A stretch of 10,189 bases of DNA from JAIEPW01 sp964406035 (lineage in GTDB: Bacteria; Acidobacteriota; Terriglobia; Bryobacterales; Bryobacteraceae). Position 1 is the first letter of the stretch; every line of letters begins with the position of its first letter. The notes beneath the pieces are model-generated. The model saw only the letters and a list, made by a program, of their open reading frames with translations, did no database searches and was not told the origin of the DNA. Made by a program: the position numbers and the translations under genes. Of this stretch, positions 1-7,276 are shown one piece after another. The stretch lies in NCBI GenBank assembly GCA_964406035.1, contig CAYOQB010000182.1, forward strand, positions 1 to 10,189, read 5' to 3'.

Positions 1-808
1 CAGGTCCGGACCACAACTCCTTGCCGGTCTTCGGATCGTAGGAAATGGTGGCTTCACGAGCCGCGGTGATCAGTTGCCAGGCATTGTCATGCTTCACCAG
101 GATCGGGGTCGCCCAACTGGTCCAGTTCGTTCGCTTCGTTTTCCAGACCACCTTCCCGTCTTTCTTGGATAGTGCCGCCAGGAACGAAGTCTCGCCGCCG
201 TCGTTGTCCCCTTGGATGATCACGAGATCTTCGAACAGCACCGGCGAGGTCCCGGGTCCAAGACCCCAGTTGGGCATCGGGCCGAGCGAGGCCTTCCAAA
301 CCTGCTTGCCGTCCACGCTGTAGCAGTAGATTCCTTCGGAGCCGAAGTGCACAAACAGGTGCTTGCCGTCGGTAACCGGAGTCGAGGACGCATATGTGTT
401 CTTGCGGTGCCGGTCATCGAACATCTTGCCTTCGTACGCAGTCCTGGACCAGACCACCTTGCCCGTTTTGGCGTCCAGCGCCAGCACCTTCAGCTCATGA
501 CTGCGATTCCCCGCCACGCTGTCCGGATGCAAATAGGGCTGTTCGCGCCGGGTGTGCTTCACCGGGGCGTGACCTTCGATCACGGCGCCCTCCACCGAAG
601 TGGTCAGGAATACGAGGCCGCCCGAGATGACGGGCGAGGAATGTCCCGCGCCCTCGATCGGCGTCTTCCAGGCGATATTCTTCGTGGAGTCCCAGGCCAG
701 CGGCGCCTTCGAGGCGCCCACCACGCCGTGGTTCCCGCCGCGCCATTGCGGCCAGTCTTCTGCATTGGCGCAAATCGCCAGAATCGGGATCAATAGGAGC
801 TTGCGCAT
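1..808 (-). CDS. Secreted PQQ-repeat beta-propeller protein (3' end outside window)
   Basis: The minus strand reads open from an ATG at 808 to the window edge, giving 269 complete codons without a stop; the C-terminus is missing. The protein starts with a short Sec signal peptide (MRKLLLIPILAICANA, likely cleaved after residue 16) followed by EDWPQWRGGNHG, the entry typical of exported PQQ-binding-like propellers of Acidobacteria and Planctomycetes. Blade-like repeats ending in a Trp are visible near residues 107-120 (LALDAKTGKVVW), 159-171, 209-222 and 253-266 (YDPKTGKELW). These match the PQQ/BamB-type repeat family, which forms a beta-propeller in the periplasm or outside the cell. No catalytic residues of a quinoprotein dehydrogenase can be judged from this fragment, so function is open: scaffold, BamB-like protein or enzyme. 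The Shine-Dalgarno sequence before the ATG is weak. It is divergent from the PPK2 gene. Confidence 0.88.
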   Translation of the reverse strand, partial: MRKLLLIPILAICANAEDWPQWRGGNHGVVGASKAPLAWDSTKNIAWKTPIEGAGHSSPVISGGLVFLTTSVEGAVIEGHAPVKHTRREQPYLHPDSVAGNRSHELKVLALDAKTGKVVWSRTAYEGKMFDDRHRKNTYASSTPVTDGKHLFVHFGSEGIYCYSVDGKQVWKASLGPMPNWGLGPGTSPVLFEDLVIIQGDNDGGETSFLAALSKKDGKVVWKTKRTNWTSWATPILVKHDNAWQLITAAREATISYDPKTGKELWSGP

Positions 809-930
809 GGTTTCTTTGAGGGCGCGTCCGGCGAGCCCCAAGTTACTGGCTCCTCCGCGCAGGTTACCACTCTATACGACTTTGGCCGGCGTTGCGCCCC
901 GGCTTCGGCTTGGGAGAGAATCGCACTCTT
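809..930. promoter_or_regulatory. Divergent intergenic region between PQQ-repeat gene and PPK2 gene
   Basis: These 122 bases must hold promoters for both flanking genes, which point away from each other. The AT-richest spot is TCTATACGAC at 871-880. It could supply a TATACG-type -10 box on the plus strand or TATAGA on the minus strand, but neither has a good -35 box at the right distance. Two GTTAC words lie at 842-846 and 863-867, exactly 21 bases apart. The promoter role is inferred from the gene layout rather than from strong boxes. Confidence 0.3.
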
Positions 931-1830
931 ATGGACAAGGCGACCCTCAAGAAAATCGAGCGGCTTCTGGAACGGTGCTTGGTGCCTCCAGGGAAGAAGA
1001 TCTCGCTGAAGCGCGACTTCGATCCCGGCTTGGAGCCGCGCAATATTCAGAAGGAAGACGCCGCGGAGCTGTTGCAGCAGGGCGTGGCGCGGCTCGCGGA
1101 ACTCCAGGAAATGCTCTACGCCCAGGACCGCTGGTCTGTCCTGGTGATCTTCCAGGCCATGGACGCCGCCGGCAAGGACGGCACCATCAAGCACGTGATG
1201 AGCGGCATCAACCCGCAAGGCTGCCAGGTGTTCAGCTTCAAGGCGCCCACCAGCGAGGAGCTCGACCACGATTACCTGTGGCGCTGCATGAAAGCCCTGC
1301 CCGAACGCGGGCGCATCGGCATCTTCAACCGCTCCTACTACGAGGAGGTGCTCGTGACCAAGGTGCATCCGGAGATCATCCGCGGCCAGAAGCTTCCCGA
1401 GCAGTTCAAGGACAAGCGAATCTATGAGCGCCGCTACGAGGAGATCAACAATTTCGAGAAATACCTCTCCAGCAACGGTGTCAAGATCGTCAAGTTCTTC
1501 CTCAATGTATCCAAGGCGGAACAGAAAAAGCGATTTCTCGAACGCCTGGAGGAGCCCGAGAAACACTGGAAGTTCTCCCCCTCCGACGCCAAGGAGCGCG
1601 ACCACTGGGACGATTACATGCGGGCCTATCAGGACTGCCTGAACGCCACCAGCACCCGGTGGGCGCCGTGGCACGTGATCCCCGCCGACGCCAAATGGTT
1701 CACGCGCCTCGCGGTCGCCGCCATCCTGTATCACGCGCTCGAAGGCCTGGATCTGCACTATCCGGAAGTGACAAGTGAGCAGCGGCGACTGTTAAGTGAA
1801 GCTCGACAGTTGCTGCTCAAACAGAAGTAA
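931..1830 (+). CDS. ppk2: Polyphosphate:nucleotide phosphotransferase, PPK2 family (class III-like)
   Basis: The 299-residue protein transfers phosphate between polyphosphate and nucleotides in the cytoplasm. PPK2 kinases have a P-loop kinase fold. Visible motifs are the Walker A loop AMDAAGKDGTI (residues 76-86), the SGINPQGCQVFSFKAPT stretch (91-107), ELDHDYLWR (110-118) and the lid/Walker B segment GRIGIFNRSYYEEVLV (127-142). The segment RRYEEINNFEKYL (167-179) follows. The combination of HVMSGINPQGC, FNRSYYEEVL and INNFEKYL is typical of class III PPK2, whose studied members phosphorylate AMP and ADP; substrate use here is inferred. The ATG at 931 is preferred over a TTG at 892: it matches the family N-terminus, and GGGAG lies upstream at 912-916, although this spacing is long. 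The gene stands alone, with no ppk1 or ppx beside it, and no terminator hairpin is evident after it. Confidence 0.93.
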   Translation: MDKATLKKIERLLERCLVPPGKKISLKRDFDPGLEPRNIQKEDAAELLQQGVARLAELQEMLYAQDRWSVLVIFQAMDAAGKDGTIKHVMSGINPQGCQVFSFKAPTSEELDHDYLWRCMKALPERGRIGIFNRSYYEEVLVTKVHPEIIRGQKLPEQFKDKRIYERRYEEINNFEKYLSSNGVKIVKFFLNVSKAEQKKRFLERLEEPEKHWKFSPSDAKERDHWDDYMRAYQDCLNATSTRWAPWHVIPADAKWFTRLAVAAILYHALEGLDLHYPEVTSEQRRLLSEARQLLLKQK

Positions 1831-1859
1831 GCGCCTACCCTGGCTGGCAACTCTGCGGA

Positions 1860-1865
1860 TATACT
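1860..1865 (+). promoter_or_regulatory. Possible -10 box for the fadD-fadB operon
   Basis: TATACT matches the TATAAT consensus at five of six positions and lies 66 bases before the ligase ATG, in the only gap ahead of the operon (1831-1931). No convincing -35 box is present 16-18 bases upstream, so this is a weak call. The rest of this 101-base gap shows no recognisable operator. Confidence 0.3.
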
Positions 1866-1931
1866 CAATGGGGATGCAGGGCCACGAGGCCCGCGCGCCC
1901 GCCCTCAGTCCCCGATCGCGAGGATGTCCAG

Positions 1932-3599
1932 ATGACCGCGCCAGCCGCGAATTCTCCCTACGCCGCCAAGCCCTGGCTGCAACACTATGACTTTTGGGTG
2001 CCCGCCACGGCGAATTATCCCCGGCGGTCCTTGTATCAGGTCCTGATGATCGCGGCGGCCAACTATCGCGACCGCCCGGCGACGCAGTTTCTCGGCGCTC
2101 AGCTCACCTACGGGGATATCCGGCGCCAGGCCGACCGCCTGGCCGCGTCGCTGCACGCCGCGGGCATCCGCAAAGGCGATCGCGTCGGCATCATGCTGCC
2201 CAACTGTCCGCAGTACATCATCTCCTTCTGGGCCCTGATGCGTCTCAGCGCGGTGGTGGTGAACTTCAACCCGCTGTATACAGCGCGGGAAGTCGAGCAT
2301 CAGGCCAAGGACTCCGGCATCCGCATGATGATCACGCTGGATTCCATCGCCCCGATGATCCTGGCCCTGAGGCAGGATTGCGGCATGGATTGCGTGATCG
2401 CCACCACGCTGGAGGAATACTCATCCTTCCCCGAACGCACTCCGGAACTGCCGCCGGGCTCTGTCTCCTTCGTGGACATGATCGGGCAGAGCCCCGATGT
2501 GAAGCTCCCCCCTGTCGAGGTGGACGCCGAGAACGACCTCGCCGTGCTGCAGTACACCGGCGGAACCACCGGCCGATCCAAGGGCGCGATGCTCACCCAC
2601 TACAACGTCTTCGCCAACATGATCCAGACGTCGTTATGGGGCGGCTACTTCACCAGAAAGGGCGAGGAGCGGGTGCTGCTGATCATCCCCATGTATCACA
2701 TCTACGGGATGAACGTCGGCATGATCCTGGCCGCCTGGAACGGCACACAGCTCATCCTGCTGCCGAAGTTCGATGTCGACAGCCTGTTGAACGCCTTCCG
2801 CGATTTCAAGCCGACCTATTTCCCCGGCGTCCCGACCCTGTTCATTTCCCTGCTGAACCATCCCCGCGCGATGCACAGCAACCTGGATCAGGTGCGGCAG
2901 TTCAATTCCGGCTCGGCGCCCTTGCCCGTCGAGGTGATCCATCAGTTTGAGGCGATGACCGGCGCGCGGCTGTCGGAAGGCTACGGCCTTACCGAAGCCT
3001 CGCCCACCACCCATTCCACGCCCTCGCTCGCTAAACGCAAGCCGGGCAGCGTGGGACTTCCCTTCCCCGACACGGAATGCAAAATCGTGGACATCCTGAC
3101 CGGCGACACCGAGATCCCGTCCGGGCAGGAAGGCGAGCTTTGCATCCGCGGGCCGCAGATCATGAAGGGCTATTGGAACCGGCCGGAGGAAACCCGCGAT
3201 ACCCTTCGCGACGGCTGGCTGTACACCGGCGACATCGCGCGCATGGATGAAGACGGGTTCTTCTACATCGTGCAGCGCAAGAAAGACATGATCATCGTCA
3301 GCGGCTTCAACGTGTATCCGGGAGAGGTGGAGGATGTGCTGTTCCAGCATCCCGCCATCCAGGAAGCCGCGGTTATCGGCGTTCCCCATTCCTACCGGGG
3401 GGAAGAGCCGAAAGCCTTCGTCGTTTTGAAGCCCGACGCCGTTTTGACCGCCGAGGAGCTGAAAGCCTTCTGCGCGGAACGGCTGGCCAAGTTCAAGGTG
3501 CCCACACAGATCGAGTTCGTGCCCGGCCTGCCCAAGAGCGCGGTAGGCAAGGTGCTGCGGCGATCGCTGCGGGAGTTGGAAAAGGAGAAAACAAAATGA
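1932..3599 (+). CDS. fadD: Long-chain fatty acid--CoA ligase (FadD-like, ANL superfamily)
   Basis: The 555-residue protein activates a carboxylic acid, most likely a medium- or long-chain fatty acid, with ATP to acyl-AMP and then to acyl-CoA. All core motifs of the adenylate-forming family are present: P-loop YTGGTTGRSKGA (208-219), motif A5 GYGLTEASP (350-358), YTGD with the ribose-binding Asp (D434), the hinge region VQRKKDMIIVSGFNVYPGEV (447-466), and PKSAVGK with the catalytic Lys (K540). Overall length and the SGFNVYPGEVED signature fit FadD-type ligases; chain length cannot be read from the sequence. The ATG is supported by AGGA at 1921-1924, seven bases upstream. Its stop overlaps the next start (ATGA at 3596-3599), so the two genes are translationally coupled. 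It supplies the substrate for the enzyme encoded downstream. Confidence 0.95.
   Translation: MTAPAANSPYAAKPWLQHYDFWVPATANYPRRSLYQVLMIAAANYRDRPATQFLGAQLTYGDIRRQADRLAASLHAAGIRKGDRVGIMLPNCPQYIISFWALMRLSAVVVNFNPLYTAREVEHQAKDSGIRMMITLDSIAPMILALRQDCGMDCVIATTLEEYSSFPERTPELPPGSVSFVDMIGQSPDVKLPPVEVDAENDLAVLQYTGGTTGRSKGAMLTHYNVFANMIQTSLWGGYFTRKGEERVLLIIPMYHIYGMNVGMILAAWNGTQLILLPKFDVDSLLNAFRDFKPTYFPGVPTLFISLLNHPRAMHSNLDQVRQFNSGSAPLPVEVIHQFEAMTGARLSEGYGLTEASPTTHSTPSLAKRKPGSVGLPFPDTECKIVDILTGDTEIPSGQEGELCIRGPQIMKGYWNRPEETRDTLRDGWLYTGDIARMDEDGFFYIVQRKKDMIIVSGFNVYPGEVEDVLFQHPAIQEAAVIGVPHSYRGEEPKAFVVLKPDAVLTAEELKAFCAERLAKFKVPTQIEFVPGLPKSAVGKVLRRSLRELEKEKTK
3581..3588 (+). promoter_or_regulatory. Strong ribosome binding site for the FadB-like gene
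   Basis: AAAGGAGA lies inside the 3' end of the ligase gene, seven bases before the ATG at 3596. It is the best Shine-Dalgarno match in the window and fixes the start of the downstream gene. With the ATGA stop/start overlap it supports coupled translation. Confidence 0.75.
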
Positions 3600-5725
3600 G
3601 CGAGCTGGTGAAATATTCCAGGCAGGGCGAAGTCTTCGTGATCACGATCGACAACCCGCCCGTGAACGCGCTGAGCCCGGGCGTGCCGGAGGGCATCGCC
3701 GAGGGGATCGACCGCGCCGCGGCCGACCCCGAGGTGAAAGGTGTCGTGATCATCGGCGGAGGCCGCACCTTCATCGCCGGCGCCGATATCCGCGAATTCG
3801 GCAAGATGGTCGCCAGCGGCAAGCGCAGCGTCGCGCTGCTCCCCACGCTCCTGAAAATCGAAGACTCCGCCAAGCCCGTGGTGATGGCGATTCATGGCAC
3901 CGCCTTCGGCGGCGGTCTGGAAACCGCGATGGCCGGTCATTACCGCGTTGCCGTGGCCGCGGCTCAGGTGGGCCAGCCCGAGGTAAAACTGGGCTTGATC
4001 CCCGGCGCTGCCGGAACGCAGCGGCTGCCCCGGCTGTGCGGTGTCGAGCTCGCGACCGAGATGTGCGCTCTGGGCGATCCCGTGAAAGCGCCCAAGGCGC
4101 TCGCCGCCGGAATCCTGGACCGCATTGTCGAAGGCGATTTGCTGGAAGGCGCGGTAGCGTTTTGCGGCGAAAAGATTGCCGCCGGGGGCCCGCATCCGAA
4201 AACCCGCGAGCGCAACGACAAGCTCGGCGGCGTGGATACCGCGTTCTTCGCCGGCTGGCGCGAGCGTTGCCGCAAGGAGCGGCGCGGCCTGATGGCGCCG
4301 TTGGCCGCCGTCGATGCGGTGGAAGCCGCCACCAACTCCGACTTCGCTCGCGGGTGCGAGATCGAAGCCGAGTTGTTCCGCACCTGCCTGTTCAGCGACC
4401 AGTCCCGATCCCTCATTCACGCCTTCTTCGGCGAGCGGGAAGTCGCCAAGGTCCCCGGAATCGGCAAGGACACCCGCACCTATGACATCCGCGCCGCCGG
4501 CGTCATTGGCGCGGGCACCATGGGCGGCGGCATCGCCATGGTGTACGCAAACGCCGGAATCCCGGTCCGTCTCCGCGAAACCACCCAGGAAGCGCTGGAT
4601 CGCGGCATGAACACCATTCGAAAGAATTACCAGAATTCCGTCAACAAGGGCCGCTTCCCGCAGGAAGTAATGGACAAGCGCATGGCCCTGATCACTCCGC
4701 AGCTCGACTACGCCGGCTTCGATCAGGTGGACATCGTCGTCGAAGCCGTCTTCGAGGGCATGGCCCTGAAGAAGGAAATCTTCGGTGAGCTCGACCGCAT
4801 CTGCAAGCCGGGCTGCATTCTGGCCTCGAACACTTCTACTCTGGACATTGATGAGATCGCCTCCGCCACCTCCCGGCCGGAGTTCGTGATCGGGCATCAC
4901 TTCTTCAGCCCCGCGAACGTCATGCGGCTGCTCGAGATCGTGCGCGGCAAGCACACGTCGCTCGAAGTGATCGCCACCTCGATGAATTTGTCCAAGACGC
5001 TGTCGAAGGTCGGCGTTCTCGCCGGGAACTGCCGCGGCTTCATTGGCAATCGGATGGTAGCGCCCTACGGGCGCGAGGCTCAATTCCTGGTGGAGGAAGG
5101 CGCCTCTCCAGAGCAGGTGGATCAGGTTCTGTACGCCTTCGGCCTGGCGATGGGCCCGCTCGCGATGTCCGACCTCGCCGGTATCGACGTCGGCTGGCGC
5201 ATCCGGCAGGAGTTCAAGCACACCGAGATCCCCGGCCGCCGCTACCCGTTCCTTGCCGATGTCCTGTACGAGATGGGCCGCTACGGCCAGAAGACCGGCG
5301 CGGGCTGGTATCAGTACGACGCCAATCGCCGCCCGGTTCCCGATGCCGCGGTCGCGGAGATGATCGAGCGTGAGACGGCCAAGCGCGGAATTCAGCGCAA
5401 GGCAATCTCCAACGAGGAGATCATCGAACGTACGCAGTATGCCCTGGTGAACGAAGGCGCGCGCATCCTGGAAGAAGGCATCGCGCTCCGCGCCGTAGAT
5501 ATCGACATCATCTACATCATGGGCTATGGGTATCCCGCGCACCGCGGAGGTCCCATGTGGTATGCCGACACCGTCGGCCTGCAAAAGGTCTACGATCGGA
5601 TCTGCGAGTTCGAGAAAGAGCACGGCGCCTGGTGGACTCCGGCTCCGCTGCTGAAACAGCTCGCCGCCGAAGGCAAGACCTTCGCCCAGTGGGACAAGGA
5701 CAAGGCTCAAACCGCCGCGGCCTGA
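3596..5725 (+). CDS. fadB: Enoyl-CoA hydratase / 3-hydroxyacyl-CoA dehydrogenase fusion (FadB/FadJ/MFE-1-like)
   Basis: The 709-residue bifunctional beta-oxidation enzyme hydrates trans-2-enoyl-CoA and oxidises the product to 3-ketoacyl-CoA with NAD. Residues 1-190 form a crotonase domain with oxyanion-hole segments FIAGADIREF (59-68) and HGTAFGGGLETAMAG (100-114). Both catalytic glutamates are in place: E109 and E129 (in QPEVKLGLIPGAAGTQRL). A Rossmann domain begins near 300 with GAGTMG (305-310) and acidic E328 at the NAD ribose site. The dehydrogenase His-Glu dyad is H435 (GHHFFSP) and E447. NCRGFIGNRM (478-487) and two C-terminal 3HCDH domains follow, the second including GYGYPAHRGGPMWYAD (643-658). 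Length and order fit FadB, FadJ and peroxisomal MFE-1; which subfamily is not certain. No thiolase (FadA/FadI) follows, unlike the E. coli operon; a hairpin closes the transcript. Confidence 0.95.
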   Translation: MSELVKYSRQGEVFVITIDNPPVNALSPGVPEGIAEGIDRAAADPEVKGVVIIGGGRTFIAGADIREFGKMVASGKRSVALLPTLLKIEDSAKPVVMAIHGTAFGGGLETAMAGHYRVAVAAAQVGQPEVKLGLIPGAAGTQRLPRLCGVELATEMCALGDPVKAPKALAAGILDRIVEGDLLEGAVAFCGEKIAAGGPHPKTRERNDKLGGVDTAFFAGWRERCRKERRGLMAPLAAVDAVEAATNSDFARGCEIEAELFRTCLFSDQSRSLIHAFFGEREVAKVPGIGKDTRTYDIRAAGVIGAGTMGGGIAMVYANAGIPVRLRETTQEALDRGMNTIRKNYQNSVNKGRFPQEVMDKRMALITPQLDYAGFDQVDIVVEAVFEGMALKKEIFGELDRICKPGCILASNTSTLDIDEIASATSRPEFVIGHHFFSPANVMRLLEIVRGKHTSLEVIATSMNLSKTLSKVGVLAGNCRGFIGNRMVAPYGREAQFLVEEGASPEQVDQVLYAFGLAMGPLAMSDLAGIDVGWRIRQEFKHTEIPGRRYPFLADVLYEMGRYGQKTGAGWYQYDANRRPVPDAAVAEMIERETAKRGIQRKAISNEEIIERTQYALVNEGARILEEGIALRAVDIDIIYIMGYGYPAHRGGPMWYADTVGLQKVYDRICEFEKEHGAWWTPAPLLKQLAAEGKTFAQWDKDKAQTAAA

Positions 5726-5735
5726 TCGCGCAACG

Positions 5736-5761
5736 GTAAGGGCCGGCGCCCCGGCCCTTAC
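5736..5761 (+). terminator. Hairpin terminator after the fad operon
   Basis: A perfect 11-bp inverted repeat (GTAAGGGCCGG, loop CGCC, CCGGCCCTTAC) begins ten bases after the FadB-like stop codon. The stem is GC-rich and stable. The downstream T tract is poor (CCCCTTTAC), so termination may be imperfect or factor-assisted. Confidence 0.65.
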
Positions 5762-5772
5762 ATACCTGCCCC

Positions 5773-5801
5773 TTTACAACATATGTGAGTTTCGATACCA
5801 T
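5773..5801 (+). promoter_or_regulatory. Candidate promoter for the GT-C membrane protein gene
   Basis: TTTACA (5773-5778, five of six to the -35 consensus) is followed after 17 bases by TACCAT (5796-5801, four of six to the -10 consensus). Placed just after the terminator, it is the only plausible promoter in the 88-base gap. Transcription would begin about six bases before the ATG at 5814, giving an almost leaderless mRNA. This agrees with the poor Shine-Dalgarno sequence there. Confidence 0.33.
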
Positions 5802-5813
5802 CTGGACCCCGGA

Positions 5814-7082
5814 ATGCGGTCCTTCCACAAAACCGAGCTGCCCCGGCTGCACGACTTCCATTGGGTCTACGCCGCGGTCGTGGTTGTACTCGCGATCTTC
5901 ACGTATCTTCCCTTCCTGGACCTTCCGCCCCTTCCCGACGATTACTATCAGGCGGAGCTCGGCCAATCCGCCTTCCAGCCCGGGGGTTGGCGAAGCGTTT
6001 GGTCCCATCCGCTGTACCGCTGCCGCGCGACTTCCCTGGTGGTAAGCGGCTTAACCCTGCACTGGTTTGGATTTAGCGCGGTGGTGATCAACTTCACCAG
6101 CCTCGGCCTGCACTCCCTGAACTGCCTGTTGGTGTACTTGCTCGGTTCCTCGCGCTTCGTCGGCTGGCGGATCTCCTTCGTGGCGGCGCTGGTGTTCTCG
6201 GCGCGCGAGCGGCACCACGAAGCCGTCATCTGGTACGCGGCGCTCCCCGAGCTTCTGGTGTTCCTCTTCTCGGCCGGAACCATTCTGCTCTGGCTGCGCT
6301 GGCTGGAAACCAGCCGCGAGCGTTGGCTGGTCGCGTCGGTTCTGACGTTCGTGCTGGCCCTGCTGTCGAAGGAGTCAGCGGTCGCCTTATGCGGCGTTCT
6401 CCCCATCTTGGGATGGATCTACGGGAGCCAGCGGCGCCGCGCCTGGACCGCCTCCGCCTTTTTCCTCGCCGCGGGCGCCGTGTACTTTCTCGCCTCCTAC
6501 CTGGGCCAGAAAGACAACCAGCACTATCGCGATGGCACCTTTGAAGCCTCCCTGTTCTTCGTCCCTGTCCTGATGCGCAGCATAATCCGCTCCTACTGGA
6601 TCTGGGGCCTGCTCAGCCTGCCCCTGCTGCTGCTTCGCAAGCCTCGCAGACTCCCCCGGATCTGCTGGTTCGCCGCGCTATGGGTCCCGCTCGCGATCGC
6701 GCCCTACTCGTTCCTGTCCTATATGCCGTCCGTCCCCAGCCGGCATCATTACCTGGCGGCCATGGGAGTCGCCATCCTGCTTTCCGTGGCTTTCTGGCGG
6801 GTGATGCGCACCCGCGCGGCGCCGCTGGCGATCGTGCTGGCGCCGCTCATCTTCCTGGCTCATAACTGGAGCTACCTGTGGATTCACAAGAAGACCCAGT
6901 TCGCCGAACGCGCCGCACCGATCGAGGAGTTTCTCCGCGATGTGCGCCGCACCCGCGCGATGCCGCCCGCCTGCCCCGACTTGGGAGTCCATTGCGCGGA
7001 ACTGACGCGAGCCGTTCAGTACCGCCTCTCCGGCGTCGAAATCCGGGATTACCGCACTCGCGCGGACCGCCTCCGCAAGTGA
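5814..7082 (+). CDS. Polytopic GT-C-type glycosyltransferase-like membrane protein
   Basis: The 422-residue protein is strongly hydrophobic, with about nine or ten likely membrane segments (first near 17-37, last near 336-350) and a soluble C-terminal tail of about 65 residues. Several features recall the GT-C/PMT-like family that uses lipid-phosphate sugars, particularly the TMTC-type members. These are an acidic pair, PDDYY (41-45), in the first loop where GT-C enzymes carry their catalytic acid, then LGLHSLNCLLVYLL (97-110), RHHEAVIWYAALPELL (133-148), LALLSKESAV (181-190) and SRHHYLAAMG (309-318). The sugar, acceptor and true activity cannot be read from the sequence. The C-terminal tail holds two cysteines (C387, C394) seven residues apart. 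The ATG at 5814 is chosen because no ATG, GTG or TTG lies in frame in the gap upstream; the ribosome binding site is weak. No glycan cluster surrounds it. Confidence 0.75.
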   Translation: MRSFHKTELPRLHDFHWVYAAVVVVLAIFTYLPFLDLPPLPDDYYQAELGQSAFQPGGWRSVWSHPLYRCRATSLVVSGLTLHWFGFSAVVINFTSLGLHSLNCLLVYLLGSSRFVGWRISFVAALVFSARERHHEAVIWYAALPELLVFLFSAGTILLWLRWLETSRERWLVASVLTFVLALLSKESAVALCGVLPILGWIYGSQRRRAWTASAFFLAAGAVYFLASYLGQKDNQHYRDGTFEASLFFVPVLMRSIIRSYWIWGLLSLPLLLLRKPRRLPRICWFAALWVPLAIAPYSFLSYMPSVPSRHHYLAAMGVAILLSVAFWRVMRTRAAPLAIVLAPLIFLAHNWSYLWIHKKTQFAERAAPIEEFLRDVRRTRAMPPACPDLGVHCAELTRAVQYRLSGVEIRDYRTRADRLRK

Positions 7083-7137
7083 GCCGGGCTGCCCCGACAT
7101 GAACTTCCGTCCTGCCTGCGATTTACCCGCAAAATCT

Positions 7138-7166
7138 TTGACGCGAGAGCAGGAGTAAGATAAAGT
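7138..7166 (+). promoter_or_regulatory. Sigma-70-like promoter of the two-component pair
   Basis: TTGACG (7138-7143, five of six) and TAAAGT (7161-7166, four of six) are separated by exactly 17 bases. This is the best promoter in the window. It lies in the 194-base gap before the kinase gene and predicts a start near 7173 and a leader of about 104 nt. A short palindrome, TGTG-CTA-CACA (7166-7176), straddles the predicted start and could be an operator. Nothing else in the gap (7083-7276) looks like a gene or a strong hairpin. Confidence 0.55.
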
Positions 7167-7276
7167 GTGCTACACAGAAGTTGGCAACCTGGGCCTCACA
7201 AGCAGTGATATGTGTGTTTTCGTACCACTCGAATGCGGCTTAAGCAATTAGAAGTGACGCCCGCGGAGCTGCCAGC

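Noticed and set aside
600..1427. Plus-strand open frame of 275 codons across the PQQ-repeat gene start and the PPK2 gene
   Set aside because: It runs antisense to the signal-peptide end of one real gene and out of frame through another; the translation is Arg/Gly/Ala-rich and featureless.
790..1758. Antisense open frame of 322 codons opposite the PPK2 gene
   Set aside because: It is a shadow of the PPK2 coding frame, with no recognisable domain in its translation.
3392..5710. Very long antisense open frame (772 codons) opposite the FadB-like gene
   Set aside because: It mirrors a clearly functional gene with every catalytic residue in place. Its translation is rich in low-complexity His/Gly/Asp/Ala runs and shows no family motif. 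Such frames are common opposite GC-rich genes.
7118..7137. Possible terminator after the GT-C gene (GATTT ... AAATC)
   Set aside because: The stem has only five AT-rich pairs and no T tract, and it abuts the promoter of the next gene.
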